From positions 17,598-81,597 of the forward strand of contig WHTW01000012.1 of the NCBI GenBank assembly GCA_009377525.1: a stretch of DNA of 64,000 nucleotides. Direction: 5' to 3'. The notes under the pieces are model-generated. The model was given only the letters and a program-made list of their open reading frames with translations. It had not been told where the DNA came from and searched no databases. The position numbers and the translations under genes were made by a program. Positions 7,904 through 15,395 of this stretch are shown here, piece after piece (positions within the stretch are counted from its first letter, which is position 1; the number at the start of each line of letters is the position of its first letter). This DNA is from Rhodospirillales bacterium. Lineage in GTDB: Bacteria > Pseudomonadota > Alphaproteobacteria > Reyranellales > Reyranellaceae.

Positions 7904-9253
7904 ATGATGAGCCACGAGCAAAACGACCTGATCACCCGCGTCGGACCCGGCACCAAGTGCGGCGCGCTGATGCGCCACTACTGGCATCCGGTGGCGCTTG
8001 CCGACGAGTTGCCCGACGAGCGGCCGGCCAAGGCCGTGCGCGTGCTGGGCCAGGATTTCGTGCTGTTCCGCGACGAGCGCGGGCGACACGGCCTGCTCGA
8101 TCGGGGCTGCCCGCATCGCGGCGCTGACCTCGCCTACGGCCGGCTCGAGGATGCCGGGCTGCGCTGCCTGTTCCACGGCTGGCTGTTCGACGTCGACGGC
8201 AAGTGCCTGGAGACTCCGGCCGAGCCCGACGGCAGCGTGCTCTGCCAGCGCGTGCGCCAGAAGAGCTATCCGGTCGTGGTCAAGAACGGGATCATCTTCG
8301 CCTACTTGGGCCCCATCAATGTGCAAGGGGGCGAGGCCCCGGCCTTCCCCGACTTCGACTGCTTCCTGGCGCCCGCCACCCACGCCTTCGCCTTCAAAGG
8401 CCTGATCGACTGCAACTGGCTGCAGGCGCTGGAAGTGGGCATCGATCCCGCCCACGCCTCCTACCTGCATCGCTTCTACGAGGACGAGGATCCGTCGGGC
8501 GACGCCTACGGCAAGCAGTTCCGCGCCAACTCCGCCGATTCGAACATCCCGATGAGCCGCATGATGCGCGAGCACGCGCGGCCGACCATCGACGTCGAGG
8601 GCACCGACTACGGGCTGCGCCTGTTCACGCTGCGCAGGATCAGCGAGAAGCACACGCACGTGCGGGTGACCAACCTCGTCTTCCCCTACGCCTTCGTGAT
8701 CCCGATGAGCACGGAGATAACCATCACCCAGTGGCATGTGCCGATCGACGATGAGTCCTGCTACTGGTACGCGATCTTCACCAGCTTCGGTAAGCCGGTC
8801 GATCACCAGCAGATGCGCGAGCAAAGGCTTCAGCTCTACGAGCTGCCGGACTACAAGCCTCGGATCGGCCGGCAGAACAACTACGGCTACAATATCGCCG
8901 AGCAGAAGACCCAGACCTTCACCGGCATGGGCTTCGACATCAACGTGCACGACCAATGGGCGATCGAGAGCCAGGGCCAGATCCAGGACCGCACGCGCGA
9001 GCATCTGGGTTACAGCGACAAGGCGATCATCGCCTATCGCCGCCTGCTGCTCTCGGCGATCGGCCAGGTGGGTCGTGGCGAGAAACCGCCGATGTGGCTC
9101 GACCCGGCGCGGGCGGCCACCATTCTCGGGCCGGCGACCGTCGACGGCATGGGCCCGACCGAGGGTTGGGAGTCCTACTGGAAGGAGTTCGACGAGCGGC
9201 GCCGCAAGGAGTCGAGCTGGGCCGCCAATACGCGCTCGCCTCTGGTGGCGTAG
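7904..9253 (+). CDS. Rieske aromatic-ring-hydroxylating oxygenase, large subunit
   Basis: Protein of 449 residues of the phthalate-dioxygenase-like class. The [2Fe-2S] Rieske ligands are C69 and H71 (CPHRG) and C88 and H91 (CLFHGW). The mononuclear iron site follows around residues 175-190 in a GIDPAHASYLHR context with the conserved acidic and histidine residues. It should insert oxygen into an aromatic or N-alkyl substrate, using electrons from a ferredoxin-reductase encoded elsewhere (none is adjacent). Start at the ATG of 7904, shortly after the divergent promoter region. It is followed 7 bp later by the ligase gene, so the two form an operon. Confidence 0.92.
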   Translation: MMSHEQNDLITRVGPGTKCGALMRHYWHPVALADELPDERPAKAVRVLGQDFVLFRDERGRHGLLDRGCPHRGADLAYGRLEDAGLRCLFHGWLFDVDGKCLETPAEPDGSVLCQRVRQKSYPVVVKNGIIFAYLGPINVQGGEAPAFPDFDCFLAPATHAFAFKGLIDCNWLQALEVGIDPAHASYLHRFYEDEDPSGDAYGKQFRANSADSNIPMSRMMREHARPTIDVEGTDYGLRLFTLRRISEKHTHVRVTNLVFPYAFVIPMSTEITITQWHVPIDDESCYWYAIFTSFGKPVDHQQMREQRLQLYELPDYKPRIGRQNNYGYNIAEQKTQTFTGMGFDINVHDQWAIESQGQIQDRTREHLGYSDKAIIAYRRLLLSAIGQVGRGEKPPMWLDPARAATILGPATVDGMGPTEGWESYWKEFDERRRKESSWAANTRSPLVA

Positions 9254-9260
9254 CCTCAGC

Positions 9261-10700
9261 ATGACCCTCGTCGAACGGGCCGGTCTCTGGACGGACGAAC
9301 GCAAGACGGCGACGCGCGAAGCCGAGCGCCGCATCCAGGCGGGCGAAATGTCGGTCGTGCGGTTGGCCTTCGCCGACCAGCACGGCGTGCTGCGCGGCAA
9401 GACGTTCGCGGCGAGCGAGATCGACGCCGCGCTGAAGAACGGCGTCGGCTTCTCAGCCACGATGCTGTTGAAGGACACCGCGCACCGCACGGTGTTCCCG
9501 GTCTGGCAGCCGGGCGCGGGCTTCGGCATGAAGGAGCTGGAGGGCGCCGCTGACGTGCTGATGCTGCCCGATCCCGCCACCTTCCGTGCCCTGCCCTGGG
9601 CGCCGCATTCGGGCTGGATGCTGTGCGACATCTTCCTTGCCGACGGCCGCCCCATGCCGCTCGACACGCGTCATGTCTACAAGCGCGCACTGAAGACCCT
9701 GGCCGATCGCGGCTACGACTTCTTTGCGGGCCTGGAAGTCGAGTTCCATCTGTTCAAGCTGGAGAAGAACCGGCTCGGCATCGGCGATGCGGGTCAACCC
9801 GGCCAGCCGGGCGAACCGCCCGACGTGTCGCTGCTGAACCAGGGCTACCAGTATCTGACCGAGCAGCGTTACGACGAGATGGATCCCATCCTGGAGATCC
9901 TGCGCACCAACATCGTCGATCTTGGCCTGCCCTTGCGCTCCATCGAGGTCGAGTTCGGGCCGAGCCAGGTCGAGTTCACCTTCCGCGCCGGGACGGGTCT
10001 CGAGCCGGCCGACGCCATGGTGCTGTTCAGGAGTGCCGCCAAGCAGATCGCCCAGCGCCACGGCTATCACCTCACCTTCATGTGCCGGCCGCGGCTGGCC
10101 AACGTCATGTCGAGCGGCTGGCATCTCCATCAGTCGCTGAAGGACCGCAAGACACACACCAACGCCTTCATGGACGGGCGCGAACCGTTGTCGGCGCTTG
10201 GCATGCACTACATGGCGGGCCTGCTGCATCACGCGCGCGGCGCGGCCGCCTTCTCGACGCCGACGCTCAACGGCTACAAGCGCTACCGGCCGTTCTCGCT
10301 CGCTCCAGATCACGCCGTCTGGGGCCAGGACAATCGCGGAGTCATGGTCCGGGTGCTGGGCGGGCCGGGCGATCCCGCCACGCACCTGGAGAACCGCGTC
10401 GGCGAGCCCGCCGCCAATCCCTACCTTTATATGGCGAGCCAGATCGTGAGCGGCCTGGACGGGCTCGACCGCAAGCTCGACGCCGGCCCGTCGGCCGATA
10501 CGCCCTATGCGACCGAGGCGCCGGCCCTGCCGCGCTCGCTCGGCGAAGCGCTGGCCGCACTCAACGACGACAAGGTCCTGCGCGCGGGCTTCGGCGACTT
10601 CTTCGTCGATTACTATCTCAAGCTGAAGCAGGCGGAGATCGACCGCTTCGAAGCGGAAGTCAGCGACTGGGAGCAGCGAGAGTATTTTTCGCTGTTCTGA
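9261..10700 (+). CDS. Glutamine-synthetase-like gamma-glutamyl ligase
   Basis: Protein of 479 residues with the glutamine synthetase catalytic barrel: the GLEVEFHLF strand, the SSGWHLHQSL segment (metal and glutamate binding), GYKRYRPFSLAPDHAVWG and the ENRVGEPAANPYLYMA ligand region. GS-like enzymes outside ammonia assimilation join glutamate to amines (for example gamma-glutamylanilide or gamma-glutamylpolyamine synthases). Its pairing with a Rieske oxygenase and an IclR regulator suggests activation of an amine substrate by glutamylation ahead of oxidation, as in aniline catabolism; this is inference. The ATG at 9261 lies 7 bp after the oxygenase stop. Confidence 0.85.
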   Translation: MTLVERAGLWTDERKTATREAERRIQAGEMSVVRLAFADQHGVLRGKTFAASEIDAALKNGVGFSATMLLKDTAHRTVFPVWQPGAGFGMKELEGAADVLMLPDPATFRALPWAPHSGWMLCDIFLADGRPMPLDTRHVYKRALKTLADRGYDFFAGLEVEFHLFKLEKNRLGIGDAGQPGQPGEPPDVSLLNQGYQYLTEQRYDEMDPILEILRTNIVDLGLPLRSIEVEFGPSQVEFTFRAGTGLEPADAMVLFRSAAKQIAQRHGYHLTFMCRPRLANVMSSGWHLHQSLKDRKTHTNAFMDGREPLSALGMHYMAGLLHHARGAAAFSTPTLNGYKRYRPFSLAPDHAVWGQDNRGVMVRVLGGPGDPATHLENRVGEPAANPYLYMASQIVSGLDGLDRKLDAGPSADTPYATEAPALPRSLGEALAALNDDKVLRAGFGDFFVDYYLKLKQAEIDRFEAEVSDWEQREYFSLF

Positions 10701-10704
10701 AGTC

Positions 10705-11154
10705 TCAGTCTTCGCCGATGTCTTCCGCCCAAATGTCGGGATGCTCGGCCTGGAAGCGCTTCATCAGCTCGACGCATCGCAGGTCGTTCAGCAAAACGAC
10801 CTCGACGCCGTGCGAGCGCAGGAAATCCTCGTTGCCACCGAACGTCTGGTTCTCGCCGATCACGACCCGGGGAATCTTGAATTGCACGATCGTGCCCGCA
10901 CACATCATGCAGGGGCTGAGCGTCGTGAACAGCGTCGTGCCGCGGTAGCTGCGCCGGCGGCCGGCCTGGCGCAGGCAGTCCATCTCGCCGTGGGCGATGG
11001 TATCGCCTTCCTGGACCCGCTTGTTGTGGCCGCGCCCGACGATGCGGCCATCCTCCACCAGGATCGAGCCGATCGGGATGCCCTTCTCGGCAAAGCCCTG
11101 ACGCGCCTCGTCCAATGCCGTCTCGAACAACTGCCAATCCGCCTGGCTTGCCAT
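10705..11154 (-). CDS. Cytosine-deaminase-like nucleobase deaminase (Fcy1 type)
   Basis: Protein of 149 residues, the size of the small zinc deaminases. Zinc and catalytic residues are visible as H55-G56-E57 and P81-C82-MM-C85. The whole run, including IPRVVIGEN and the C-terminus ending DIWAEDIGED, looks closer to yeast cytosine deaminase than to bacterial tRNA adenosine or guanine deaminases, so cytosine or a related base is the likely substrate. AGGAGGGGGC precedes the ATG. The gene converges on the GS-like gene with only 4 bp between the stops. Confidence 0.85.
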   Translation of the reverse strand: MASQADWQLFETALDEARQGFAEKGIPIGSILVEDGRIVGRGHNKRVQEGDTIAHGEMDCLRQAGRRRSYRGTTLFTTLSPCMMCAGTIVQFKIPRVVIGENQTFGGNEDFLRSHGVEVVLLNDLRCVELMKRFQAEHPDIWAEDIGED

Positions 11155-11208
11155 GCCCCCTCCTCACTCATCCGTGCTCAACTGGAATTCACGCCGTCGA
11201 ACGACCAT

Positions 11209-12261
11209 ATGGCAGCGATGTTCGACTTCCAGCCCCTTCTCGTCTCCGACGAGTTGAATCCGTCGGAAGCAAGTATCCCATCGGAAACCAACCACGACGC
11301 CAGCGTCGATGATCGGCCACTGTTCGACGCCTACTCCCAGGCGGTCGTCGACGTCGTCGACCGCGCCGGCCCGGCGGTCGTGCGGGTGGAAACGCCGCCC
11401 GACCGCGAGAAGCGTCAGCGCGGCGGCACCGGATCGGGCGTGGTGATCTCGCCCGACGGCCTGGTGCTGACCAACAGCCATGTCGTGCAGGGCGCCTCCG
11501 CGGTGCGCTTGGCACTGCCCGACACGCGCACTGTCAAGGCGCGCGTGTTGGGCGACGATCCGCATACCGACCTTGCTCTCTTGCGCGTGGTCGACGACGT
11601 GTCGTTGCCGGCGGCGCGGCTCGGCGACTCCAAGGGCCTGCGCCGCGGGCAGCTCGTGGTCGCGATCGGCAACCCGCTGGGCTTCGAATCGACGGTGACG
11701 GCGGGCGTGGTGTCCGCCCTCGGCCGCTCGCTGCGCTCGTACAGCGGTCGGCTGATCGACGACGTCATCCAGACCGACGCCGCGCTCAATCCCGGCAATT
11801 CGGGCGGGCCGCTGGTCTCCTCGCGCGGCGAGGTCATAGGCATCAACACCGCCGTGATCGCCGGCGCCCAGGGCATCTGCTTCGCCGTCGCCAGCAACAC
11901 GGCGAGTCACGTCGTGAGCGAGATCGTACGTCATGGCCGCGTGCGGCGGGCCTTCATCGGCGTCGCCGGCCAGACCGTGCCCTTGCCGCGGCGGCTCGTC
12001 GTGGCGTTGGGGCTGAAGCAGGCGCGCGGCGTGGCGATTGCCAGCCTCGAGCCCGACAGTCCCGCCACCAAGGCTGGGCTTCAGGCGGGCAACATCGTGC
12101 TGTCGCTGGACGGCGAGCCGGTAACGGGCGCCGACGACCTGGTGCGGCTGCTGGGCGGCGCACGCATTGGCGTCGCCACCTCCTTGACCGTCATCGCCGG
12201 CAACGAGCTCAGGCAGATCGTCGTCCTTCCGGTGGAACGCATCGAGGGACAGGGCAAATGA
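11209..12261 (+). CDS. Trypsin-like serine protease with PDZ domain (HtrA/DegP-like)
   Basis: Protein of 350 residues with the S1C triad H91 (TNSHVV), D121 (HTDLALL) and S198 (GNSGGP), followed by one PDZ domain (about 255-345, GVAIASLEPDSPATKAGLQ). Unlike DegP/DegQ there is no signal peptide: the N-terminus MAAMFDFQPLLVSDEL is soluble and acidic, so the protein may act in the cytoplasm, or the export signal is unusual. The family degrades misfolded proteins or cleaves specific targets. Its stop overlaps the cutA start (ATGA), so both come from one transcript. Confidence 0.88.
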   Translation: MAAMFDFQPLLVSDELNPSEASIPSETNHDASVDDRPLFDAYSQAVVDVVDRAGPAVVRVETPPDREKRQRGGTGSGVVISPDGLVLTNSHVVQGASAVRLALPDTRTVKARVLGDDPHTDLALLRVVDDVSLPAARLGDSKGLRRGQLVVAIGNPLGFESTVTAGVVSALGRSLRSYSGRLIDDVIQTDAALNPGNSGGPLVSSRGEVIGINTAVIAGAQGICFAVASNTASHVVSEIVRHGRVRRAFIGVAGQTVPLPRRLVVALGLKQARGVAIASLEPDSPATKAGLQAGNIVLSLDGEPVTGADDLVRLLGGARIGVATSLTVIAGNELRQIVVLPVERIEGQGK

Positions 12262-12572
12262 AACCCGTCGCCGTCGTCACCACCGTCGCCAACCGCGAGG
12301 ATGCGCATCGGCTCGCGCGCACCCTGGTCGAGCGCAAGCTTGCGGCGTGCGCACAGATCTCGGAGATCGAGAGCATCTACCGCTGGCAGGGCGAGGTGCA
12401 GCAGGCGCCCGAGCTGCGCATCCTGTTCAAGACCACCGACGAGCGCTACGAGCTGGTCGAGAGCACCATCCGCGAGCTGCATCCCTACGAGCTGCCCGCC
12501 ATCCACGCCTTCGCCTTCGAGCACGTCTATCCGGCGTATGCGGAGTGGATCGCTGAGAATGCCGGCGGCTGA
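12258..12572 (+). CDS. cutA: Divalent-cation tolerance protein CutA
   Basis: Protein of 104 residues, exactly the CutA length. It shows the family landmarks TTVANREDAHRLARTLVERK, the LAACAQI strand, the YRWQGEV hairpin and the HPYELPAIHAF segment. CutA forms very stable trimers with a ferredoxin-like fold; a role in copper tolerance is claimed but its biochemical function is unsettled. It is translated from an ATG overlapping the protease stop. Confidence 0.95.
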   Translation: MKPVAVVTTVANREDAHRLARTLVERKLAACAQISEIESIYRWQGEVQQAPELRILFKTTDERYELVESTIRELHPYELPAIHAFAFEHVYPAYAEWIAENAGG

Positions 12573-12720
12573 TCTTCCGGACCGCGGGCCTCCAGGCCCG
12601 CCTCATGTTCATTGTCTTCCGGACCGCGCGCATCTTGCGCGCTCATGAATTATGAGCGAGCCGGAGGCTCGCGGTCCGGAAGAGCATGAGGCGGGCCTGG
12701 AGGCCCGCAGTCCGGCAGGA
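12573..12720. repeat. Composite palindrome, nested: one unit inside another
   Basis: The outer unit runs from TCTTCCGGACCGC, directly after the cutA stop, to AGTCCGGCAGGA, two bases before the stop of the convergent VOC gene. Its arms are the self-complementary hairpins GCGGGCCTCCAGGCCCGC and its mirror. Its apex (CTCATG...CATGAG) is split by an inner unit at 12615-12683 with the same TCTTCCGGACC...GGTCCGGAAGA frame. The inner arms differ from each other: GCGCGC with an ATCTT loop on the left, GCGAGC...GCTCGC on the right. It fills the convergent intergenic gap and may serve as bidirectional terminator. Confidence 0.9.
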
Positions 12721-12722
12721 GA

Positions 12723-13181
12723 CTACTCCACCTTCCCCGCCTCCATCATCTTGGTCCAGCGGCGCTGCATCTCCTCGGGGCTGACGTCCTCCTTGGCCGC
12801 CGCCAGGAACCAGCGATAGCCGAAGGGACAGGCGACCATGCCGGAACGGTCGCCATAGAACTGGTCCTGCACCTCGCGCATCAGCGTGGCGCCCGCCTTG
12901 ACGGCGCGATCGACCGCCTTGTCGGCGTCCGGCACCTGGATATGGAACGCCACCGGCGAGCCACCGGTCGCCGTCGGGCTCTTGGCGCCGAAGTCGGGAT
13001 ACTCGTCGTTCAGCATCAGCACGCTGTCGCCGATCCTGATCTCGGCGTGGCCAACCTTTCCCGACGGCTCGGTCAGGCGGAACACCTCGGTCGCGCCGAA
13101 TGCCTTGACATAAAAGGCGATCGCTTCCTTGGCATCGTGCACCGTCATGTGGGCCCGAATGGTCTGATCGTTTGCGCTCAT
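12723..13181 (-). CDS. VOC-superfamily protein, PhnB/glyoxalase-like
   Basis: Protein of 152 residues made of the paired beta-alpha-beta-beta-beta modules of the VOC fold (AHMTVHDAKEAIAFYVKAFG at the start, a HAEIRIGDSVLMLNDEYPD strand, FHIQVPDADKAVDRAVKAG in the second module, then the FGYRWFLA strand). This is the PhnB/YkcA-like subgroup, whose substrates are mostly unknown. It is divergent from a TetR regulator, with 45 bp between the start codons, and is the obvious target of that regulator. Confidence 0.85.
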   Translation of the reverse strand: MSANDQTIRAHMTVHDAKEAIAFYVKAFGATEVFRLTEPSGKVGHAEIRIGDSVLMLNDEYPDFGAKSPTATGGSPVAFHIQVPDADKAVDRAVKAGATLMREVQDQFYGDRSGMVACPFGYRWFLAAAKEDVSPEEMQRRWTKMMEAGKVE

Positions 13182-13204
13182 GGCGTCACCTGTGTTATAT
13201 TACA

Positions 13205-13217
13205 TTACGTATCGTAA
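13205..13217. promoter_or_regulatory. Candidate TetR operator between divergent genes
   Basis: The dyad TTACG-TAT-CGTAA lies in the 45-bp space between the VOC gene and the tetR-type gene, surrounded by AT-rich sequence unlike the flanking coding DNA (TATATTACATTACG). A dyad of this size in a divergent promoter is typical for autoregulating TetR repressors. The binding itself is inferred. Confidence 0.55.
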
Positions 13218-13226
13218 CGTTAATAC

Positions 13227-13817
13227 ATGTCGAGTCAAGCCCCCTCTTCCCCCAGCCGCGGCCGGCCGCGCGATCCGCGCACCCGTGCCGCCATCCTCGC
13301 TGCCGCGCGCGTCCTGCTCGAACGGGGCGGCCTCACCGCCGTGACCATCGAGGCGATCGCCGCCAAGGCAGGCGTCAGCCGTCCCACGATCTACCGCTAC
13401 TGGCCCAACGCGCCGGCCGTCGCGATGGCAGCCTTCCTCGAAGCCTCGGGTGAGCCTGGCACCGGCAAGACCTCCCGCTCGCCGCTCGCGGCCCTACGCG
13501 CCCAGCTTCATGCAGTGGCCGACGCCTTTGCGGCGCCCGCCGGCCGCAGCGTCGCCGCCATGGTCGCGGCGGCTCAATCCGAGACCGAGCTCGCCAAGGC
13601 GTTCCGCAACGAATTCATCGCCCGCAACCGCGATGCCGCCCGTCAGTTGCTCGAACGTTGCATCGCCGAGCGGCTGGTCGCACCTCTGGCCGACGTCGAC
13701 TTGGCGCTCGACCTCGTCTTCGGACCGCTCTTCTACCGCCTGCTGATGGGTCACGCACCGATCACGCGCGGCTTTGTCGACCAGCTCCTCGACGCGGTCA
13801 TCCCCGCGCGCGCCTGA
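13227..13817 (+). CDS. TetR-family transcriptional regulator
   Basis: Protein of 196 residues. An N-terminal helix-turn-helix (TRAAILAAARVLLERGG, then VTIEAIAAKAGVSRPTIYRYW) is followed by an all-helical ligand domain with the C-terminal segment FGPLFYRLLMGHAPI characteristic of the AcrR/TetR_C_11-like group. It probably represses itself and the divergent VOC gene. Its last 20 bp overlap the end of the convergent nitronate monooxygenase gene. Confidence 0.92.
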   Translation: MSSQAPSSPSRGRPRDPRTRAAILAAARVLLERGGLTAVTIEAIAAKAGVSRPTIYRYWPNAPAVAMAAFLEASGEPGTGKTSRSPLAALRAQLHAVADAFAAPAGRSVAAMVAAAQSETELAKAFRNEFIARNRDAARQLLERCIAERLVAPLADVDLALDLVFGPLFYRLLMGHAPITRGFVDQLLDAVIPARA

Positions 13818-14877
13818 GCGCCGCCTCGGTCTCGCGCGTCAGCGCCGCAATCAGGTCCCCGGCCGGCATCTCGCGCGCCAGCGACGGCGCCTGGCCGCTC
13901 CACAGCGGCACGAAGTCGGACGAGCCCTTGGCCTCCGAAGCCGCCCTGAGCGGCCCGGAGGCGGCGGCCGCCAACGGGAATTGCGGCGCGTCGGCGCTCA
14001 TTGGCCCGACTTCCTCGATGTAGCGGTTGACGATGGCGCGCGCCGGCCGGCCGGTGAACAGGTTGGTGAGCGTCGTGCTGCCGTCGTTGGCCTGTTTCAG
14101 CGCCGCACGATGCAGCGGCGGAGTCCTCGCCTCGGGCGTGAGCAGGAATGCCGTGCCCATCTGGACGCCGGCAGCACCCAGCGCCAGCGCGGCGGCGATG
14201 CCGCGGCCGTCACCGATGCCGCCGGCGGCGATCACCGGCACCTTCACCGCATCGACCACCTGCGGCACCAGTGCCATCGTGCCGGCTTGCCGGGCGATGT
14301 CGTCGACCAGGAACATGCCGCGATGGCCACCCGCCTCGGCGCCCTGCGCGATCACCGCGTCGACGCCTTCGGCTTCGAGCCAGCGCGCTTCCGCCGCGGT
14401 CGTGGCGGAGCTCACGATGGCGATCCGTTGGTCCTTCAGGCGCTTCACCAGGCCGGCCTCGGGCAGGCCGAAATGAAAGCTCGCGACCTTGGGCTTGAAC
14501 TCGAGCAGCACGTCGCACAGAGCGGCATCGAACGGATCCAGCCTGACCGGGCCGGCGCCGGCATCCGCAGCCAGGCCGAACTCGCGATAGTACGGCGCGA
14601 GCCGCTGTTGCCAGCGTTGCTCCCGCGCCGCATCCGGCTCGGGCTGGCGATGCGTGAAGAAGTTGACGTTGAACGACCGGCCCGTGCCCTGGCGCACGAC
14701 CTGCAGCTCCGTGCGCAGGCTCTCGGGCGTGGCCATCGCGGCCGCGATGGAGCCCAGCCCACCGGCCTCGGACACGGCCACGACCATCGCCGGCGAGACA
14801 AAGCCCGCCATGGGCGCCTGGACAATCGGATAGTCGATGCCGAACAGCTCGATCAGGCGACGATCGGACCAATTCAT
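13798..14877 (-). CDS. Nitronate monooxygenase (NPD-like flavoprotein)
   Basis: Protein of 359 residues with a TIM-barrel FMN-binding fold: PIVQAPMAGFVSPAMVVAVS at the N-terminus, the QGAEAGGHRG motif, IAAGGIGDGRGIAAALALGA (FMN phosphate site) and GVQMGTAFL. Members oxidise alkyl nitronates such as propionate-3-nitronate with oxygen, or act as enoyl-ACP reductase FabK relatives; the AGGHRG form fits nitronate monooxygenase. A purine-rich GGGAGGA lies shortly upstream of the ATG. It is monocistronic and converges on tetR with overlapping ends. Confidence 0.9.
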   Translation of the reverse strand: MNWSDRRLIELFGIDYPIVQAPMAGFVSPAMVVAVSEAGGLGSIAAAMATPESLRTELQVVRQGTGRSFNVNFFTHRQPEPDAAREQRWQQRLAPYYREFGLAADAGAGPVRLDPFDAALCDVLLEFKPKVASFHFGLPEAGLVKRLKDQRIAIVSSATTAAEARWLEAEGVDAVIAQGAEAGGHRGMFLVDDIARQAGTMALVPQVVDAVKVPVIAAGGIGDGRGIAAALALGAAGVQMGTAFLLTPEARTPPLHRAALKQANDGSTTLTNLFTGRPARAIVNRYIEEVGPMSADAPQFPLAAAASGPLRAASEAKGSSDFVPLWSGQAPSLAREMPAGDLIAALTRETEAALRRARG

Positions 14878-14943
14878 CGGCAGTCCTCCCAGAATATCTC
14901 CAAGTCTACCATGTTAGGGTCCGGCTTCACCCGGGAGAGTTCC

Positions 14944-15342
14944 ATGATGCAGGCCAGCATCACCATCTTCACCGTGAAGGACATCGCGGCGAGCCTCGCC
15001 TACTTCCGCGACAAGCTGGGCTTCGACGTCGCCTTCGAATACGGCAATCCTACCTTCTATGTCGGCCTGTGCTCCGGCGAGGTGAGCCTGCACCTGATCG
15101 CCGCCACGCAGACGCCGCGCCTGCCAGGGCATGGCGCCGTTTCGATCTTCGTCGACGATGTCGACGCCCTTCACGCCGACCTGGTGAAGCGCGGCGTCCG
15201 GGTGCTCAAGGCGCCCAAGGATTACGACTACGGCCTGCGCGACTTCGACGTTGCCGACCTCGACGGCAACATGATCTTCTTCGGCATGGAATCACAGAAG
15301 GCTTCATGGTGCCGGAGCGCGGACCTCCTGGTCCGCTCATGA
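14944..15342 (+). CDS. VOC-superfamily (glyoxalase/bleomycin-resistance-like) protein, 3' end in a repeat
   Basis: Protein of 132 residues with two VOC modules (ITIFTVKDIAASLAYFRDKL, then VSIFVDDVDALHADLVKRGV and DLDGNMIFFG). The family core ends at about residue 119. The last ten or so residues and the TGA stop at 15340-15342 are encoded by a composite palindrome (15314-15372), so the native 3' end appears to have been replaced when the repeat arrived. The fold should be unaffected. Possible roles are small-molecule sequestration or a metal-dependent lyase/dioxygenase step; no substrate is indicated. Confidence 0.8.
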   Translation: MMQASITIFTVKDIAASLAYFRDKLGFDVAFEYGNPTFYVGLCSGEVSLHLIAATQTPRLPGHGAVSIFVDDVDALHADLVKRGVRVLKAPKDYDYGLRDFDVADLDGNMIFFGMESQKASWCRSADLLVRS

Positions 15343-15372
15343 TCATGATGCGGACCTGGAGGTCCGCGCTCC
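15314..15372. repeat. Composite palindrome, single unit (GGACC word)
   Basis: The frame here is GGAGCGC...GCGCTCC. The arms are GCGGACCTCCTGGTCCGC and its mirror, each a hairpin by itself, around the apex TCATGATCATGA. It overlaps the end of the VOC gene and supplies its stop codon, and lies 24 bp before the amidase start. Confidence 0.9.
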
Positions 15373-15395
15373 AATGAAAGCAAAGGAACTCGTTG

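Noticed and set aside
12573..12720. Repeat cluster as a possible CRISPR array
   Set aside because: Units are palindromic and nested, with no regular direct repeats or spacers; no cas genes are present.
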